A DNA stretch of 48,169 nt from Leptospira sp. (GCA_009991425.1 JAACWH010000043.1:1-48169); one strand, 5' to 3'. Positions 1-10,435 are shown, counted from the first letter of the stretch. Notes: generated by a model not told the origin, from the letters alone. Numbers and translations are program-made.

Positions 1-1749
1 TCTATTTACATTGATACCTTAAAGGCTGACTACAATGGCATTTTTGCTCATTTGACAGGAAGTCTTGGTTCAGAAATTCCTATAGATTTGAATCTGTATT
101 TAGATAAACTAGAGTTAGGTCTTTTTGTTTCCAATTTATCTGGGCTCTTGAAAGCGGATCTCAAAGTTACAGGGGATAATTTTTCCCAGCTCTATGCAGA
201 TTTAAATGGCGTATTGAGTTATTTCAGGTTTACAATGGATAGAGGACGCTCTGGGAATTCTTTTTCCAAGATTTCAACTAAGGCAAATCTACAATTCAAT
301 GCACCCTTCCAATTATCTAAAATAGACTTGAATCAATTGAATCTTGGAACTCGAAACTCACGAAATGCAGAAGCACTCTCGCTTAAATCTGATGCAAGTA
401 TTTCCCTTGCTGATGCTATTGAAATTGATCTTAAGCATACGAATCTCAGCACGAATCTTGCGAATCTAAGTTTGATTCTCCCACTTTCACTCAAAGAAAA
501 AGTAATACCAGTTGAATCAGCCCTAGGCTCTATAATTAAACTTGGATTAAATGGTCATTTTGATCTTGGGGAAGGATCTTATAAAGGGAATTTAACCTCC
601 GTTATTCCAGGAATTGAACTCAATGACTTAGTTGGTAATTTTGCAGTAAGAATGCCTCCAGGCGAGAATTCAAAAATATTTTTAGATAATCTGCAATTCA
701 GAGCTTACAAATCTACACTTGGCTTGAATGCAAAGGGAAACCTTGAAACAAGACAGACCAAGGCAGAACCACCATTAGGTGATTATTTTGGGGATTTGAA
801 ATTAAAAGTATTTTTGAACTCTAAGCTTGAGAGTTATATCGCAAAAGGTTTCTCCTACCGAGGAGAAATGTATATGGATCTAAATATAAAAGACTACGAT
901 GTAAAGGGAGATTTAATTTCCAATAATTCAAAAATAGTATTTAACAATGGATCTTGCCCAGGCAATGCTTGCAAAATTTTCTTAATCGACACCTTAAACG
1001 CTGAGATTCCTATTCACCATGACCTCTTTATTAAAAATACTCGTGAACTCATTGAGGGTGATAAATCTCGTTTTATCAAAACCTATGGTCGTATTCCTAA
1101 AGATAATTTAACAATTCGACAAGTCCTAGGTTCACATCCTTCTATCGAAGGTGCCCCTTTTGCTTATGTTAAATCATCCGGATCCTATCCTGGTTTGACT
1201 TCGAGAATTCAATACAAAGAAAATTACTTATTTATTGATGGAATAAGATTATCTCTATTGGATGGGATGGTCTATGGAAAGGATTTTATAATCAATGTAG
1301 GTTCTGGGGACTTGGAAAAAATGGAATACATGGGAAGCTTGCAGGTGCGAGATATTGATTTACGTCAATTGCTTTCCAAGGATGCTCAGGACAAAATTGA
1401 TGATGGTAAGATTAAAGCAGACTTGAATCTTTCGGGTGTGAATTTAGATGATCCAATCCCAAATATCAATTTGTACTTTAGTATTTTTCAGATCGGTAGA
1501 GATTTTGGAAAAAGTGCTATGAATGTGATCTCGACTAAGGGTGCAATTATGGATTTTATTATTGATAGTTATGCGGTAGATAAAGTTGAAGTGGAGCTTT
1601 CCAAAGGACTTGTCTATGCTGATGTGCTTTTTAAAAAGTCTATTCTTTCTTATGTAGTTAGCTTGGAGGACAGTAAGATCTCACAACAAAGAATGCCATT
1701 GGCAAATTTTCTCAAGAGAGCAGGTTCTGAGATCTCAACCTATAAATAA
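1..1749 (+). CDS. AsmA/YdbH-like inter-membrane transport protein, 3' part
   Basis: The reading frame is open from base 1, so the gene begins upstream of the window; 582 C-terminal residues are visible. They are made of repeated amphipathic beta-strand segments with Asp/Asn/Gly turns (for example LKADLKVTGDNF and MYMDLNIKDYDVKGDL), the texture of the long beta-groove proteins of the AsmA/TamB/YhdP/YdbH group that carry lipids between inner and outer membrane. No catalytic motif is visible. The stop codon is immediately followed by the ATG of a protein with a YdbL-like (DUF1318) domain; in E. coli ydbH is followed by ynbE and ydbL, so the neighbour supports YdbH over other AsmA-like families. 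The sequence-level family call is moderate, the YdbH assignment is inference from context. A generic AsmA-domain protein is the alternative. Confidence 0.72.
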   Translation, partial: SIYIDTLKADYNGIFAHLTGSLGSEIPIDLNLYLDKLELGLFVSNLSGLLKADLKVTGDNFSQLYADLNGVLSYFRFTMDRGRSGNSFSKISTKANLQFNAPFQLSKIDLNQLNLGTRNSRNAEALSLKSDASISLADAIEIDLKHTNLSTNLANLSLILPLSLKEKVIPVESALGSIIKLGLNGHFDLGEGSYKGNLTSVIPGIELNDLVGNFAVRMPPGENSKIFLDNLQFRAYKSTLGLNAKGNLETRQTKAEPPLGDYFGDLKLKVFLNSKLESYIAKGFSYRGEMYMDLNIKDYDVKGDLISNNSKIVFNNGSCPGNACKIFLIDTLNAEIPIHHDLFIKNTRELIEGDKSRFIKTYGRIPKDNLTIRQVLGSHPSIEGAPFAYVKSSGSYPGLTSRIQYKENYLFIDGIRLSLLDGMVYGKDFIINVGSGDLEKMEYMGSLQVRDIDLRQLLSKDAQDKIDDGKIKADLNLSGVNLDDPIPNINLYFSIFQIGRDFGKSAMNVISTKGAIMDFIIDSYAVDKVEVELSKGLVYADVLFKKSILSYVVSLEDSKISQQRMPLANFLKRAGSEISTYK

Positions 1750-2418
1750 ATGAAACATATAAATCTAAATTACAATTATTTCCAAGAACTTAAAGGAATT
1801 TCTTCTAATAAAGGGGAAATATATTTTTTCCAGAATCTAAATATTAAAATAAAATTTATTTTACTCATGACTATTCTAAATACTTCTATCTCACAATGTA
1901 TCTTGAAAGCTCCAGCTATCACATTTACTCAGACGCAGACTGCTTCCGAGAAGCAGATGATAGGTGAAGATAAGGAAATTGAAAAAGACGGTTGGTTGAT
2001 TTCCTCTATTAAATCTTCCTCATCTGGATCGGATCTATGGGAAAAAGACGATACCTCCGATTCTGCAAGTGACAAAAATCTTATCATTCAATTGAAGAAA
2101 CTTGCCTACTTAAGCCCAGAGATAGCAGAATGGAAAGATAAGGGGATGATAGGTGAATCATTTGATGGGAATCTTAAGAAAAATCCTAAGATACCTCTTT
2201 CACCGGCTAGCGAGAAATCACGAGTGGAAGAACTTTTAAACTTAGTTAATTCTAGTAGAGCCCAAGTTATAGAATCTAAATTGGCTAAAGAAAAAATACG
2301 CCAACCTAATGTGGATTTAGTTGAACTAAAAAATTCACTTCTTATAATTCATTTCCAGAATGTTGAACCAGGTCAATACTTTGAATCTAGTAAATCAGTT
2401 TGGGAGAAGAAGGATTAA
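1750..2418 (+). CDS. Lipoprotein with YdbL-like (DUF1318) C-terminal domain
   Basis: A 222-residue product starting directly after the preceding stop (TAA then ATG). A hydrophobic stretch at about residues 34-49 ends in ISQC (Cys50), a loose spirochaetal lipobox; the 30 residues before it are unusually long, and the ATG at 1867 is an alternative start but would leave a very short signal. After Cys50 comes a strand-prone segment (KAPAITFTQTQTASEKQM), then an acidic Ser-rich linker (about 85-110). Residues 126-220 resemble E. coli YdbL as I recall it: KDKGMIGESFDGNL matches the QGRVGETLSGY segment, LLNLVNSSRAQVIESKLA matches the ERINAARSESYQKLA segment, and VEPGQYFESSKSVWEKK matches the terminal KPGEYVRGINGQW segment. 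YdbL is thought to assist YdbH-YnbE assembly. The N-terminal part could stand in for the lipoprotein YnbE (inference). Confidence 0.75.
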   Translation: MKHINLNYNYFQELKGISSNKGEIYFFQNLNIKIKFILLMTILNTSISQCILKAPAITFTQTQTASEKQMIGEDKEIEKDGWLISSIKSSSSGSDLWEKDDTSDSASDKNLIIQLKKLAYLSPEIAEWKDKGMIGESFDGNLKKNPKIPLSPASEKSRVEELLNLVNSSRAQVIESKLAKEKIRQPNVDLVELKNSLLIIHFQNVEPGQYFESSKSVWEKKD

Positions 2419-2420
2419 GA

Positions 2421-5400
2421 ATGCGTGGCTTAGTTTTCTTAGTTTTAATTTTTAGTAACTGCGTTCTATTCCAGAAATCTGTTAAGATTAAACCTATACC
2501 TTTCCATTACCAAGAAATTAGCAAGAACTTCTTTAATCCCAAGAACGATAAACCCTTCCCACTAACCATCCAAAGAGGAAATAATCTTTATAATTCAACA
2601 ACAGCTGATGGTAGATTCCTCTTTTATGCAACGAATAAGGAAGGGAATTTTGATATTTGGTTTCGTGATCTCAACAGTTCTATAGTTGTTCCTGTAACAG
2701 AACATCCCTCACAAGAATTAAAGCCTGCTATTAGTCCAGATGGAACTAAGCTTGTTTTTGTATCGGAGCAATATGATTCGGAAGGAGATATCGTTCTACT
2801 TGAGATGGATCCCAATGAATGGGTTGAAGGAATTCTTAAAGGGAAACGATTTATTGACAATGATTTTCAGGTTTTGACAAACAACGATTGGGAAAATTCT
2901 AACCGCCAGCAAAAGGTAATAGATACAGATCCAGCTTGGCTTCCCAGTGGCGAACAGATTGTATTTTCATCAGATCGTTTTTCGCCGGGCACTCAGAATT
3001 TAATTCTTCTAGACCTTAGCAATGATAATGTGATGACTCAGTTGACAGTGCAAGGTGGAACCTCGCCTTTTGTTTCCAAAGACGGTAAGCAGATCTACTT
3101 TCTTTCTTACCAGGATAGTACGAATGGAGAAATCTATCGTCTGGATATAGAGAGTGGTAAAGTTGAGGCGATAACAAAGAATGGTTTTTTAAATTATTCT
3201 CCATCTATTTCAAGTGATGCGAGATTTCTGTATTATACTTCCATTCGTAAGGATTCCAATGGAAACGGGGTATTAGATGAACGTGATAATTCTTTCATCG
3301 TTCGAAGAGAGTTAGCTACAGGTATAGAAAAATTTCTAAGTTCAGGTGAGAATTCTATTTTTGATACACGCTATTCAGATTTCAATGGTGGCTCGATTCT
3401 ATTCTCTGCGGCATTCTATAATTCTATTAATATCTATTTTATCCCTTACACTGGTTCTATTCCCAAGCAATCTAACATTATTGACCAATACAATTATGCC
3501 TTAGATTACTCGAAATCAAATTCGGAAGCTAGGTATTTCTTAGCTCTAGATAGTGTGGAATTATTCTTTGATTCCGATCCCTTATATCCAATTTATAAAG
3601 CAAGAATGGATAGCAAAAGAATTGAGTTCTTAAACAAGCAAGGTTCTCGAAGCAAAGCTGAAAATATTAGAAAGCAAATGCAATCTAGACCTATAGAAAC
3701 GGATTCTGTTTCTATAGCATATTCTATTGCAGAAGACTCTAAGATAAATTTAAGTACTCAGATCCGAGATCTAAATGATTTAACAAAAAAAATAAATTCA
3801 CTAGTTAATACTAAAGATTACTCTCAAGAATTAGCAGCCATTTTGCACCTCAAAGCTGAACTACAAGAGAAAAATAAATCTGGGCAAGATGCAAGAAAGA
3901 CGCTATTGGATATCCAAAACCTTTATCCAAATTATCATTTAATCCGTGATATACGAAATAAGTCTGGCCAGTATGAGTTTCTTCCTGAATCAATTGTCCT
4001 GCCTAAATATTACATAGAATCTCTTCTTGCCTATGAAAATGCAATCGCAAGTGATTCTAAAATCAACTCTCTCATGAAATTGGAAATCAAAGATTTACTG
4101 GCGGATTGGGATAAGAAAGTATTCCAGGACAAGACTTTCTCTGAAGCAATCCAGCAGATTACTAAGATGGAACAGAATCCTGAGAATCCACAGCAATCCA
4201 ATATCTTTAAGTCTTATTGCATTTATTTGAAAGCAAAAGCTTTGCGCTCAATGAGAAATCTCACAGAAAGCTCTGCACTCTTAGATACTATCATTCCCAT
4301 CCCGCAAAATCTTGAATTAGATCCACCTGGTCAGAAGTCTATTTTCGAATACCCAGATTTTATAAAGGTTTATAAAAATCCTGCACTAAGCTATATTCAT
4401 CTAACACGTTATAGTAACGCCCAAGACTCCGGCAATGGCACACTCGCACTTCGAAATTTAAGAATCTTCATGGAATTCTATGATCCTATCATTAGTCCTG
4501 AATTAAAAGAGGAAGAATTCTCCAGATTATTTTTGTATTGGGAGAATAAGGCAATTGAGTATGAAAGAATTGGGGATTTACGCCAAGCAGCTGTTCATTA
4601 TTACTTTAATAATTTGGGAATGTCACTTGCTAAATCAAAAAATATTTCTGTAGAAAAGTTTTATGGTAATTATGCAGTATACTACCAAAGGAAAATGCTC
4701 GAGACAATCTTTCGTTATGGCCGTGAGCTAAGACAAAAGGAAGAAGCAGAATTTCTCAATCAATTGAATATCTTGGGGGAAGGGAAGCTCGATATCATCG
4801 GGAATCTTTCAGACACTGTATCCTTAATTGATAAAGTCCCCATCCCCTTTTTGGACAGATTGAAACTTCTTGGGGATTTTCGCGATCTTCAGAATAAAGA
4901 CGTTTTGCATGAAAATGCTACTTCATTAGCAGATCTTTATTTTAATTTTCATTTAGAGAAGAATCGGCCCTATCTTAACCTAGCAGTTGTTTATGGATAT
5001 GCTTATTATTTAATCAACCGTGCAGTTCTTAATGAAAATTCATTATACCAAAACAATGCAATGTCCCAAGGTAAAAAACAACAGATCCTTGAGAATTTTA
5101 AAAAGGCAGAGTATGAACTCAGATGGATTTTATTTTCTGATCCAACATTTCCTGATGCGTATCAGTTGTTAGGTTGGCTTTACCAATACATTGATATCAT
5201 AAAAACAAAACAACTTGAAAAAGATGGAATTACAGAGGAAGAAAGATATGAAGCTTTGTATGCAAAGCATTTTCCTGAAAAGAATTTCGAAGAAAACGTA
5301 GAACTTTATTCCCAGATTTTAGAGTTCCTTGGCAAGGATTATAAAAATAAGAAAGTTCTTTCGGATCTAAATCTAAACTTAGGAAATAATTATTTTTTAT

Positions 5401-8400
5401 TAAGTATCTACCCAAAATCAAATGAAGCTTCCGCAAAAGTAGAAGACTATGGTAAATTTATTCTTTCTAGATCACAATTCGAAAATTACCAACAAGAAGC
5501 TATATTTCATTATAATTATGGTAGATCTTCCCTTTATAGGGCAAATTATAAAAAAGCCATTGAACAATTCCAATTGGCTTTGGATATTTATGAGAAAAAA
5601 GAATACTACCAGTCACTTACAGCCTATTCTGAGGCGAATACAAAATCTAACTCCAAGTCTTTTGGAGAAGTAAAGCGTAAGCTAGCCATTCTAAACGCAA
5701 TGATAGGTCTCTGCAAAATGGAATTAGGTGATCATGAAGGTTCTATTGCTCATTTCCAATCAGCAATCTCGCAGAACAGATTGAACAAAGAAATCAATGA
5801 ATTGAATTTGTGGAATTCATTGGCTATTGCATACCAGAAGACAGGTAGATTTAAAGAATCAAGAGGAATACTTGATATTGCTGATAGAGAATATGTAGAA
5901 GAGAAAAATCTTCTCTCTATCTTTGATATTTCCGTTACCAAGATTTTTTGGAATTTTTTACTACCTGATAGTGTAAGAGTGTCTGGAGAGGGAAGGTTCC
6001 CTGGTGAATTTCCCTTAGATTTTAAAAGACTCTTAACGAAAAGTATAAGAATCAATAATTTAATTCAAGAACGAGACTTCTTAAAAGCAATAGAACTCAT
6101 AAAAGAAAGAGATGAATTCATTCGTTCAGAAAACTTAAAGAATTGGGAAATGGGAATCTTGGTTACCCAGCAATCTTATGCATTACTTGGACAGATTTAT
6201 TATGATTCCAAAAATTATTTAGAGGCCTATAAATCTTTTGAGAAAATGGAAATAGGTTATAAGAAATCACAAATCCAGCAGGGAGAACGAATTGCTATTC
6301 TTAGGAAAAATTATTCTTCCTTTTCATTGGTAGAGTCTGAAGATGATCCCACCTTAGCATACGATCTTTTACTAAATAATATTGATCAATTGAAAAAAGA
6401 TAGAATCTCACAAACAGAGTCTTGTCGCAAGAGTCTGGATGCAAATATATGTAATCTTCGCTATGCGAAGGGATTTAAGAATTATGATATACTAATGGGT
6501 TTGAATTATTACTATTTAGGTGAGATTGATAATTTTAAAAATGATCAGATAACTGCAATCCAAAATTGGGCCAAGTCTTATTCTTTCCTGAAGAATCCAG
6601 GGCATATTGATACTCGTTATTATATGCTATCAAAGGATATATACACTAGAAGGGAAAGAATTAGAAATTTTATAAATTTAGCAAGATTGCAACTTCGTTT
6701 GGGGGATTCAGAAGAGGTTGTTAATTCTTTAAAACTAGCAAGAGAATATTCTTATGAATTTAATTTGGAAAGAGAATCCTTTCAGACAGAATTAGTCGAA
6801 TTAGAGTCGCAGATTCGTTTGAGTTCTTACAATAAAAAATCTCTTCCAAGCATCAATAAGAAATTAAATCAAGTGGAAGCTATCTGGAAATCATCCAAGT
6901 TACTAAAATACCAAGTAAAAGATTCTACTTTAAATAATTTTTATGATTTAAGAATCGGACTCAGCTATTTATTCAATCGCCCTAATACTGTTACCTTAAT
7001 TCGAGATGAGTATAGATTTCTAAGATTGCACAAAGAAGTTATAACCTCATCCTTAGAGTTTAATGATTTGCAATTGGACATTTTGTACAAAGAGCAGCAA
7101 CAGAATTTAAAAAATCTAATGGCTTCAAAATCAAATTGGGAAAATCAAGCTTTAGCAAGAGAAAATGTTAAAAAGATTCAAACTAGGGTTCTTTCCTTAG
7201 AAAGAAATTTAACACGATTAGAAAGTAATCTTTCTAGAAGTTTCCCTCAGGAATCATTTTTTCTTCAAGGTAGTAATCAACAAGGATATGAGAACTTGCC
7301 TAAGGGTGCAGTATCGCTACGTTGTCATAGATTCAATGATTTAGTTCATATTATTTCCAGAGATTCTCTTCGAACTGACCATAAGGCATATCCGCTCAAT
7401 CAAATAGAAAAATATTGGAAACAAAATATAGAATCTTACAAGAATTCTAGTTCTATTTTTATCAATCCTGATAATTGTTCTGAAATATATAAATATCCTA
7501 ATAATTTAAATAATTCATATTTCATAACTTCAGAAAGAATGATACAGAATGTCCCTCAGAAAGAAGGACAAGAATGGAGATATCGAACTGTTTTTGCTGA
7601 AGAAGATGAAAAAAGCACAGACCGTCTGCAATTTTCTCAAGAGGAAAATCTTGGACCGAAACTTTTAAATACAGATTTACTCTTTAGCCAAGATCAAGAA
7701 TCCATATCTCTTTACCCCTTATTTAGTTACTCAGATAAAAATGGTTTGAATATTAGAGAAATATTTACTAACAAAAATGAAATCTCAGCTATAGCATTGC
7801 AATCTAAGGAAGGAAGCGACGCCTTAATAGATCGTTTGAATGATCTGCATGATTTATTTTATAGCAATCGTCCTATTCATATGATAATGACTAAACAACT
7901 AGACGTAAACCAAATGAAAAATTTTGAGAGATCTGATTTTAAATCCAATGGTTTTATTCTGGGTGTGCTTCCTGATTTACTCGATAGTAAGAGTTCGATT
8001 GAAAAATATTATAAAAAAAGATCTCAAGCTATCGAGTGGGAGAGTGTCAAAGATTACGAATCGGCATATGATTCTTATTATATTGCAAGTACTTTCTTAG
8101 GTGATAGCCAAAGAGATGAAATTCTCCAAAGTAAATTAGACTTAGCTCGAATCAAAAGGCGTCTTTATACTGACTATGAACCAGACTTCTTTTATAAGAA
8201 TTCTTTGGAAGAATACAAATCTGACCAAGATTCTATAAACCAAATTTATAAAATATTCTTAAGAGATTGTTTCAGTGATAGAACAATTCGGAACCAAAGA
8301 AATGTTTGTGAATCGTATTATCTTAAATGGAATAAGAATAAACAAAATAAAAATAGTGTAGAATTCTATTATAAAATGTTCAAGGGAGAGATAAAGAATC

Positions 8401-10424
8401 TAGATGCTACCTTGCAATTAGCCTTAGCAGAAAAAGATGACGATGACTATATGAGATTCATGAGGATCTCTGATCTTTACTTGGAAAATTTTCTATTTGA
8501 AGAGTCTCGAATGTTTGCTGAGAAAGCAGGTAAGGTAGCCTCCTCGTCTAAAGAAACTGCTTATGTAGATTCTAGGTATTTGGAAATCCAATACCATAGA
8601 GCTTTCTTAGAAGGGAAAATGGATTTTTCTTACCAGACAATTCCTAGTACAACTTCTTATGCACTTGGTTTAGGCAGAAATTGGGATAGATTTACAGAGA
8701 AAGTAAATTCCAAAACATTCAAAAAGTTAGGTGATTCAGATAGTATCTATGATGAGTATAGAAAGAGATTGTACAACAGATGGCGAGATTGGGAGTATGG
8801 AAAGGAATTTGAATCCATTTCATTGATTCCAGATGAATTGTATGAAGGAGGTTCTGTTCTCTATAAGATGAGTCAATTAAATCGTAGTTTGTATTACTAT
8901 TTATTACAAGAATCATCCAAGCACCAACTCGACTCTGAGTCTGACTCTTTAATCGATCTTTTGATACAACAAGAGAATGAGGAAGGCTTTAAAAATAGAG
9001 CATTTGCCTATCAATTGTATTATGCAGATCAACTTATCCGAAACGGAGAAATAAATTCAGCTTTAAATTATATAAAAGACTTTGAAAAAAAATACGATGC
9101 TAGTCAAAGCTTCCACCCTTTCCTTGAAAAAAAGTATATCTATTTAGTGTTCAAATTGTCCAGATTTAAGGATGATATTGTGTTCCTTAAGAATACTGAA
9201 AAGTTTTTGGAACCAGATGTAATATCGTTAATACAAGCATTCCGTGAAAGCAAGAGAGAAGGGCCTGAAGATTTTGATAGAATTTTAAATACCTATCTTC
9301 AGAATTTATCGAAGACCACTGCTAAATTTACTCCATACCAAAGAAATAAACTTGAGGATCTTTTGCAATACATGGCGCAAGTTTCTATGGACTTTGATAG
9401 CTCAGAAGGTTTTCTGGATGTGGTTCATTTTCAGGATACCTTAAGTGCATATAATGAACGTTCTTTGGGTCGTAAGTTACTGGTGAAAGATTTACCTAAG
9501 TTCAAATCTATTTCATCTCAATTGATGAACGAAATTCCCATAGGTCAGAATCTACATGTAGTTTCTGATTTTCTAGATAAAACATTTTTAGTAACTGTAT
9601 CCAAGGGTAAAAATAATGGTAGAGTTCTCTTCCCAAATAGAAATGAAGTTCGTAAATCACTTCGCAAATACAATACTTCTGCCTTAGAAGGTGGGGAAGA
9701 AGCGAGGCTTAGAGACATTTTAGATGATAAATATCGCAATTCAATAAGAATGCAGAAAGATAATATTAATTATCTCTACCTCTCAGCTTATCATTTAAAA
9801 GCACCTATATTGCAGAAGCTGGATAATCAGAATTATATAGTCCAAAATCTTGGATCATTATTGCAGAATTCACCTGTCAAGAAGTCATCATTTACTTTTA
9901 TGAAGTCTAGAGTGAAAAAGTATACTCAATCGAATTTCTCTGAGCTTTGGTACAAAGACTTAAAAGAAATTGAGAACTGGGAACTTAAATCCATAGAATC
10001 TTCGCTTGGTGATGAAATAGCCCTTTCTCAAGAAGAATTATTTATAAACAGCAATCATGAGTTAGTTTTCGGAGGCTCAGCTATATTTAATTTATCCAGA
10101 CAAAAGTCTGATCGTAAATCTGTTTGGGTAACAAGTTCCAATTATCTTGGAAGGGATTTTTATTTATCTAATTCCTTAAATCATTCATTATACTTTCTAG
10201 ATTCTATTCATAAAGGGCCTGGAATTATTTCCATAGAAGATCAGTCAGATTTCCCCAATTCTTTTTTCTTGAAGAATCTTCTTGCTCCTAAATCTGAAAA
10301 AATGGAACTCAGGTATAGATTGATAGAGGCGAGGGATAATCTAAGAATACGATATCCATTTGATAAATATTGGCATGGCTACCGTCTTTACACATCTAGT
10401 TTTGTTTTGGAAGATTCTAAATAA
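2421..10424 (+). CDS. Giant lipoprotein: PD40 propeller, TPR-like helices, degenerate CHAT-like modules
   Basis: The ATG at 2421 is chosen over an in-frame TTG at 2400 because it begins a clean lipoprotein signal (MRGLVFLVLIFSNC) and has AAGGA upstream. The product is 2667 residues. Residues about 55-320 hold five or six TolB/PD40-type repeats (SPDGTKLVFVS, PSGEQIVFSSD, SKDGKQIYFLS, SSDARFLYYTS). The middle is mainly helical with TPR-like units, clearest near residues 1030-1150 and 1255. Around residues 1610-1850 and 2360-2660 the sequence resembles CHAT (HetF-associated caspase-like) domains: the last ends with RLIEARDNLRIRYPFDKYWHGYRLY, like the CHAT C-terminus, but the usual LSAC segment reads VWVTSSNYLG, so the nucleophilic Cys is missing. 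Probably an envelope scaffold; function unknown. It starts two bases after the YdbL-like gene and is likely co-transcribed with it. Confidence 0.85.
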   Translation: MRGLVFLVLIFSNCVLFQKSVKIKPIPFHYQEISKNFFNPKNDKPFPLTIQRGNNLYNSTTADGRFLFYATNKEGNFDIWFRDLNSSIVVPVTEHPSQELKPAISPDGTKLVFVSEQYDSEGDIVLLEMDPNEWVEGILKGKRFIDNDFQVLTNNDWENSNRQQKVIDTDPAWLPSGEQIVFSSDRFSPGTQNLILLDLSNDNVMTQLTVQGGTSPFVSKDGKQIYFLSYQDSTNGEIYRLDIESGKVEAITKNGFLNYSPSISSDARFLYYTSIRKDSNGNGVLDERDNSFIVRRELATGIEKFLSSGENSIFDTRYSDFNGGSILFSAAFYNSINIYFIPYTGSIPKQSNIIDQYNYALDYSKSNSEARYFLALDSVELFFDSDPLYPIYKARMDSKRIEFLNKQGSRSKAENIRKQMQSRPIETDSVSIAYSIAEDSKINLSTQIRDLNDLTKKINSLVNTKDYSQELAAILHLKAELQEKNKSGQDARKTLLDIQNLYPNYHLIRDIRNKSGQYEFLPESIVLPKYYIESLLAYENAIASDSKINSLMKLEIKDLLADWDKKVFQDKTFSEAIQQITKMEQNPENPQQSNIFKSYCIYLKAKALRSMRNLTESSALLDTIIPIPQNLELDPPGQKSIFEYPDFIKVYKNPALSYIHLTRYSNAQDSGNGTLALRNLRIFMEFYDPIISPELKEEEFSRLFLYWENKAIEYERIGDLRQAAVHYYFNNLGMSLAKSKNISVEKFYGNYAVYYQRKMLETIFRYGRELRQKEEAEFLNQLNILGEGKLDIIGNLSDTVSLIDKVPIPFLDRLKLLGDFRDLQNKDVLHENATSLADLYFNFHLEKNRPYLNLAVVYGYAYYLINRAVLNENSLYQNNAMSQGKKQQILENFKKAEYELRWILFSDPTFPDAYQLLGWLYQYIDIIKTKQLEKDGITEEERYEALYAKHFPEKNFEENVELYSQILEFLGKDYKNKKVLSDLNLNLGNNYFLLSIYPKSNEASAKVEDYGKFILSRSQFENYQQEAIFHYNYGRSSLYRANYKKAIEQFQLALDIYEKKEYYQSLTAYSEANTKSNSKSFGEVKRKLAILNAMIGLCKMELGDHEGSIAHFQSAISQNRLNKEINELNLWNSLAIAYQKTGRFKESRGILDIADREYVEEKNLLSIFDISVTKIFWNFLLPDSVRVSGEGRFPGEFPLDFKRLLTKSIRINNLIQERDFLKAIELIKERDEFIRSENLKNWEMGILVTQQSYALLGQIYYDSKNYLEAYKSFEKMEIGYKKSQIQQGERIAILRKNYSSFSLVESEDDPTLAYDLLLNNIDQLKKDRISQTESCRKSLDANICNLRYAKGFKNYDILMGLNYYYLGEIDNFKNDQITAIQNWAKSYSFLKNPGHIDTRYYMLSKDIYTRRERIRNFINLARLQLRLGDSEEVVNSLKLAREYSYEFNLERESFQTELVELESQIRLSSYNKKSLPSINKKLNQVEAIWKSSKLLKYQVKDSTLNNFYDLRIGLSYLFNRPNTVTLIRDEYRFLRLHKEVITSSLEFNDLQLDILYKEQQQNLKNLMASKSNWENQALARENVKKIQTRVLSLERNLTRLESNLSRSFPQESFFLQGSNQQGYENLPKGAVSLRCHRFNDLVHIISRDSLRTDHKAYPLNQIEKYWKQNIESYKNSSSIFINPDNCSEIYKYPNNLNNSYFITSERMIQNVPQKEGQEWRYRTVFAEEDEKSTDRLQFSQEENLGPKLLNTDLLFSQDQESISLYPLFSYSDKNGLNIREIFTNKNEISAIALQSKEGSDALIDRLNDLHDLFYSNRPIHMIMTKQLDVNQMKNFERSDFKSNGFILGVLPDLLDSKSSIEKYYKKRSQAIEWESVKDYESAYDSYYIASTFLGDSQRDEILQSKLDLARIKRRLYTDYEPDFFYKNSLEEYKSDQDSINQIYKIFLRDCFSDRTIRNQRNVCESYYLKWNKNKQNKNSVEFYYKMFKGEIKNLDATLQLALAEKDDDDYMRFMRISDLYLENFLFEESRMFAEKAGKVASSSKETAYVDSRYLEIQYHRAFLEGKMDFSYQTIPSTTSYALGLGRNWDRFTEKVNSKTFKKLGDSDSIYDEYRKRLYNRWRDWEYGKEFESISLIPDELYEGGSVLYKMSQLNRSLYYYLLQESSKHQLDSESDSLIDLLIQQENEEGFKNRAFAYQLYYADQLIRNGEINSALNYIKDFEKKYDASQSFHPFLEKKYIYLVFKLSRFKDDIVFLKNTEKFLEPDVISLIQAFRESKREGPEDFDRILNTYLQNLSKTTAKFTPYQRNKLEDLLQYMAQVSMDFDSSEGFLDVVHFQDTLSAYNERSLGRKLLVKDLPKFKSISSQLMNEIPIGQNLHVVSDFLDKTFLVTVSKGKNNGRVLFPNRNEVRKSLRKYNTSALEGGEEARLRDILDDKYRNSIRMQKDNINYLYLSAYHLKAPILQKLDNQNYIVQNLGSLLQNSPVKKSSFTFMKSRVKKYTQSNFSELWYKDLKEIENWELKSIESSLGDEIALSQEELFINSNHELVFGGSAIFNLSRQKSDRKSVWVTSSNYLGRDFYLSNSLNHSLYFLDSIHKGPGIISIEDQSDFPNSFFLKNLLAPKSEKMELRYRLIEARDNLRIRYPFDKYWHGYRLYTSSFVLEDSK

Positions 10425-10435
10425 AAATTTAGTAG

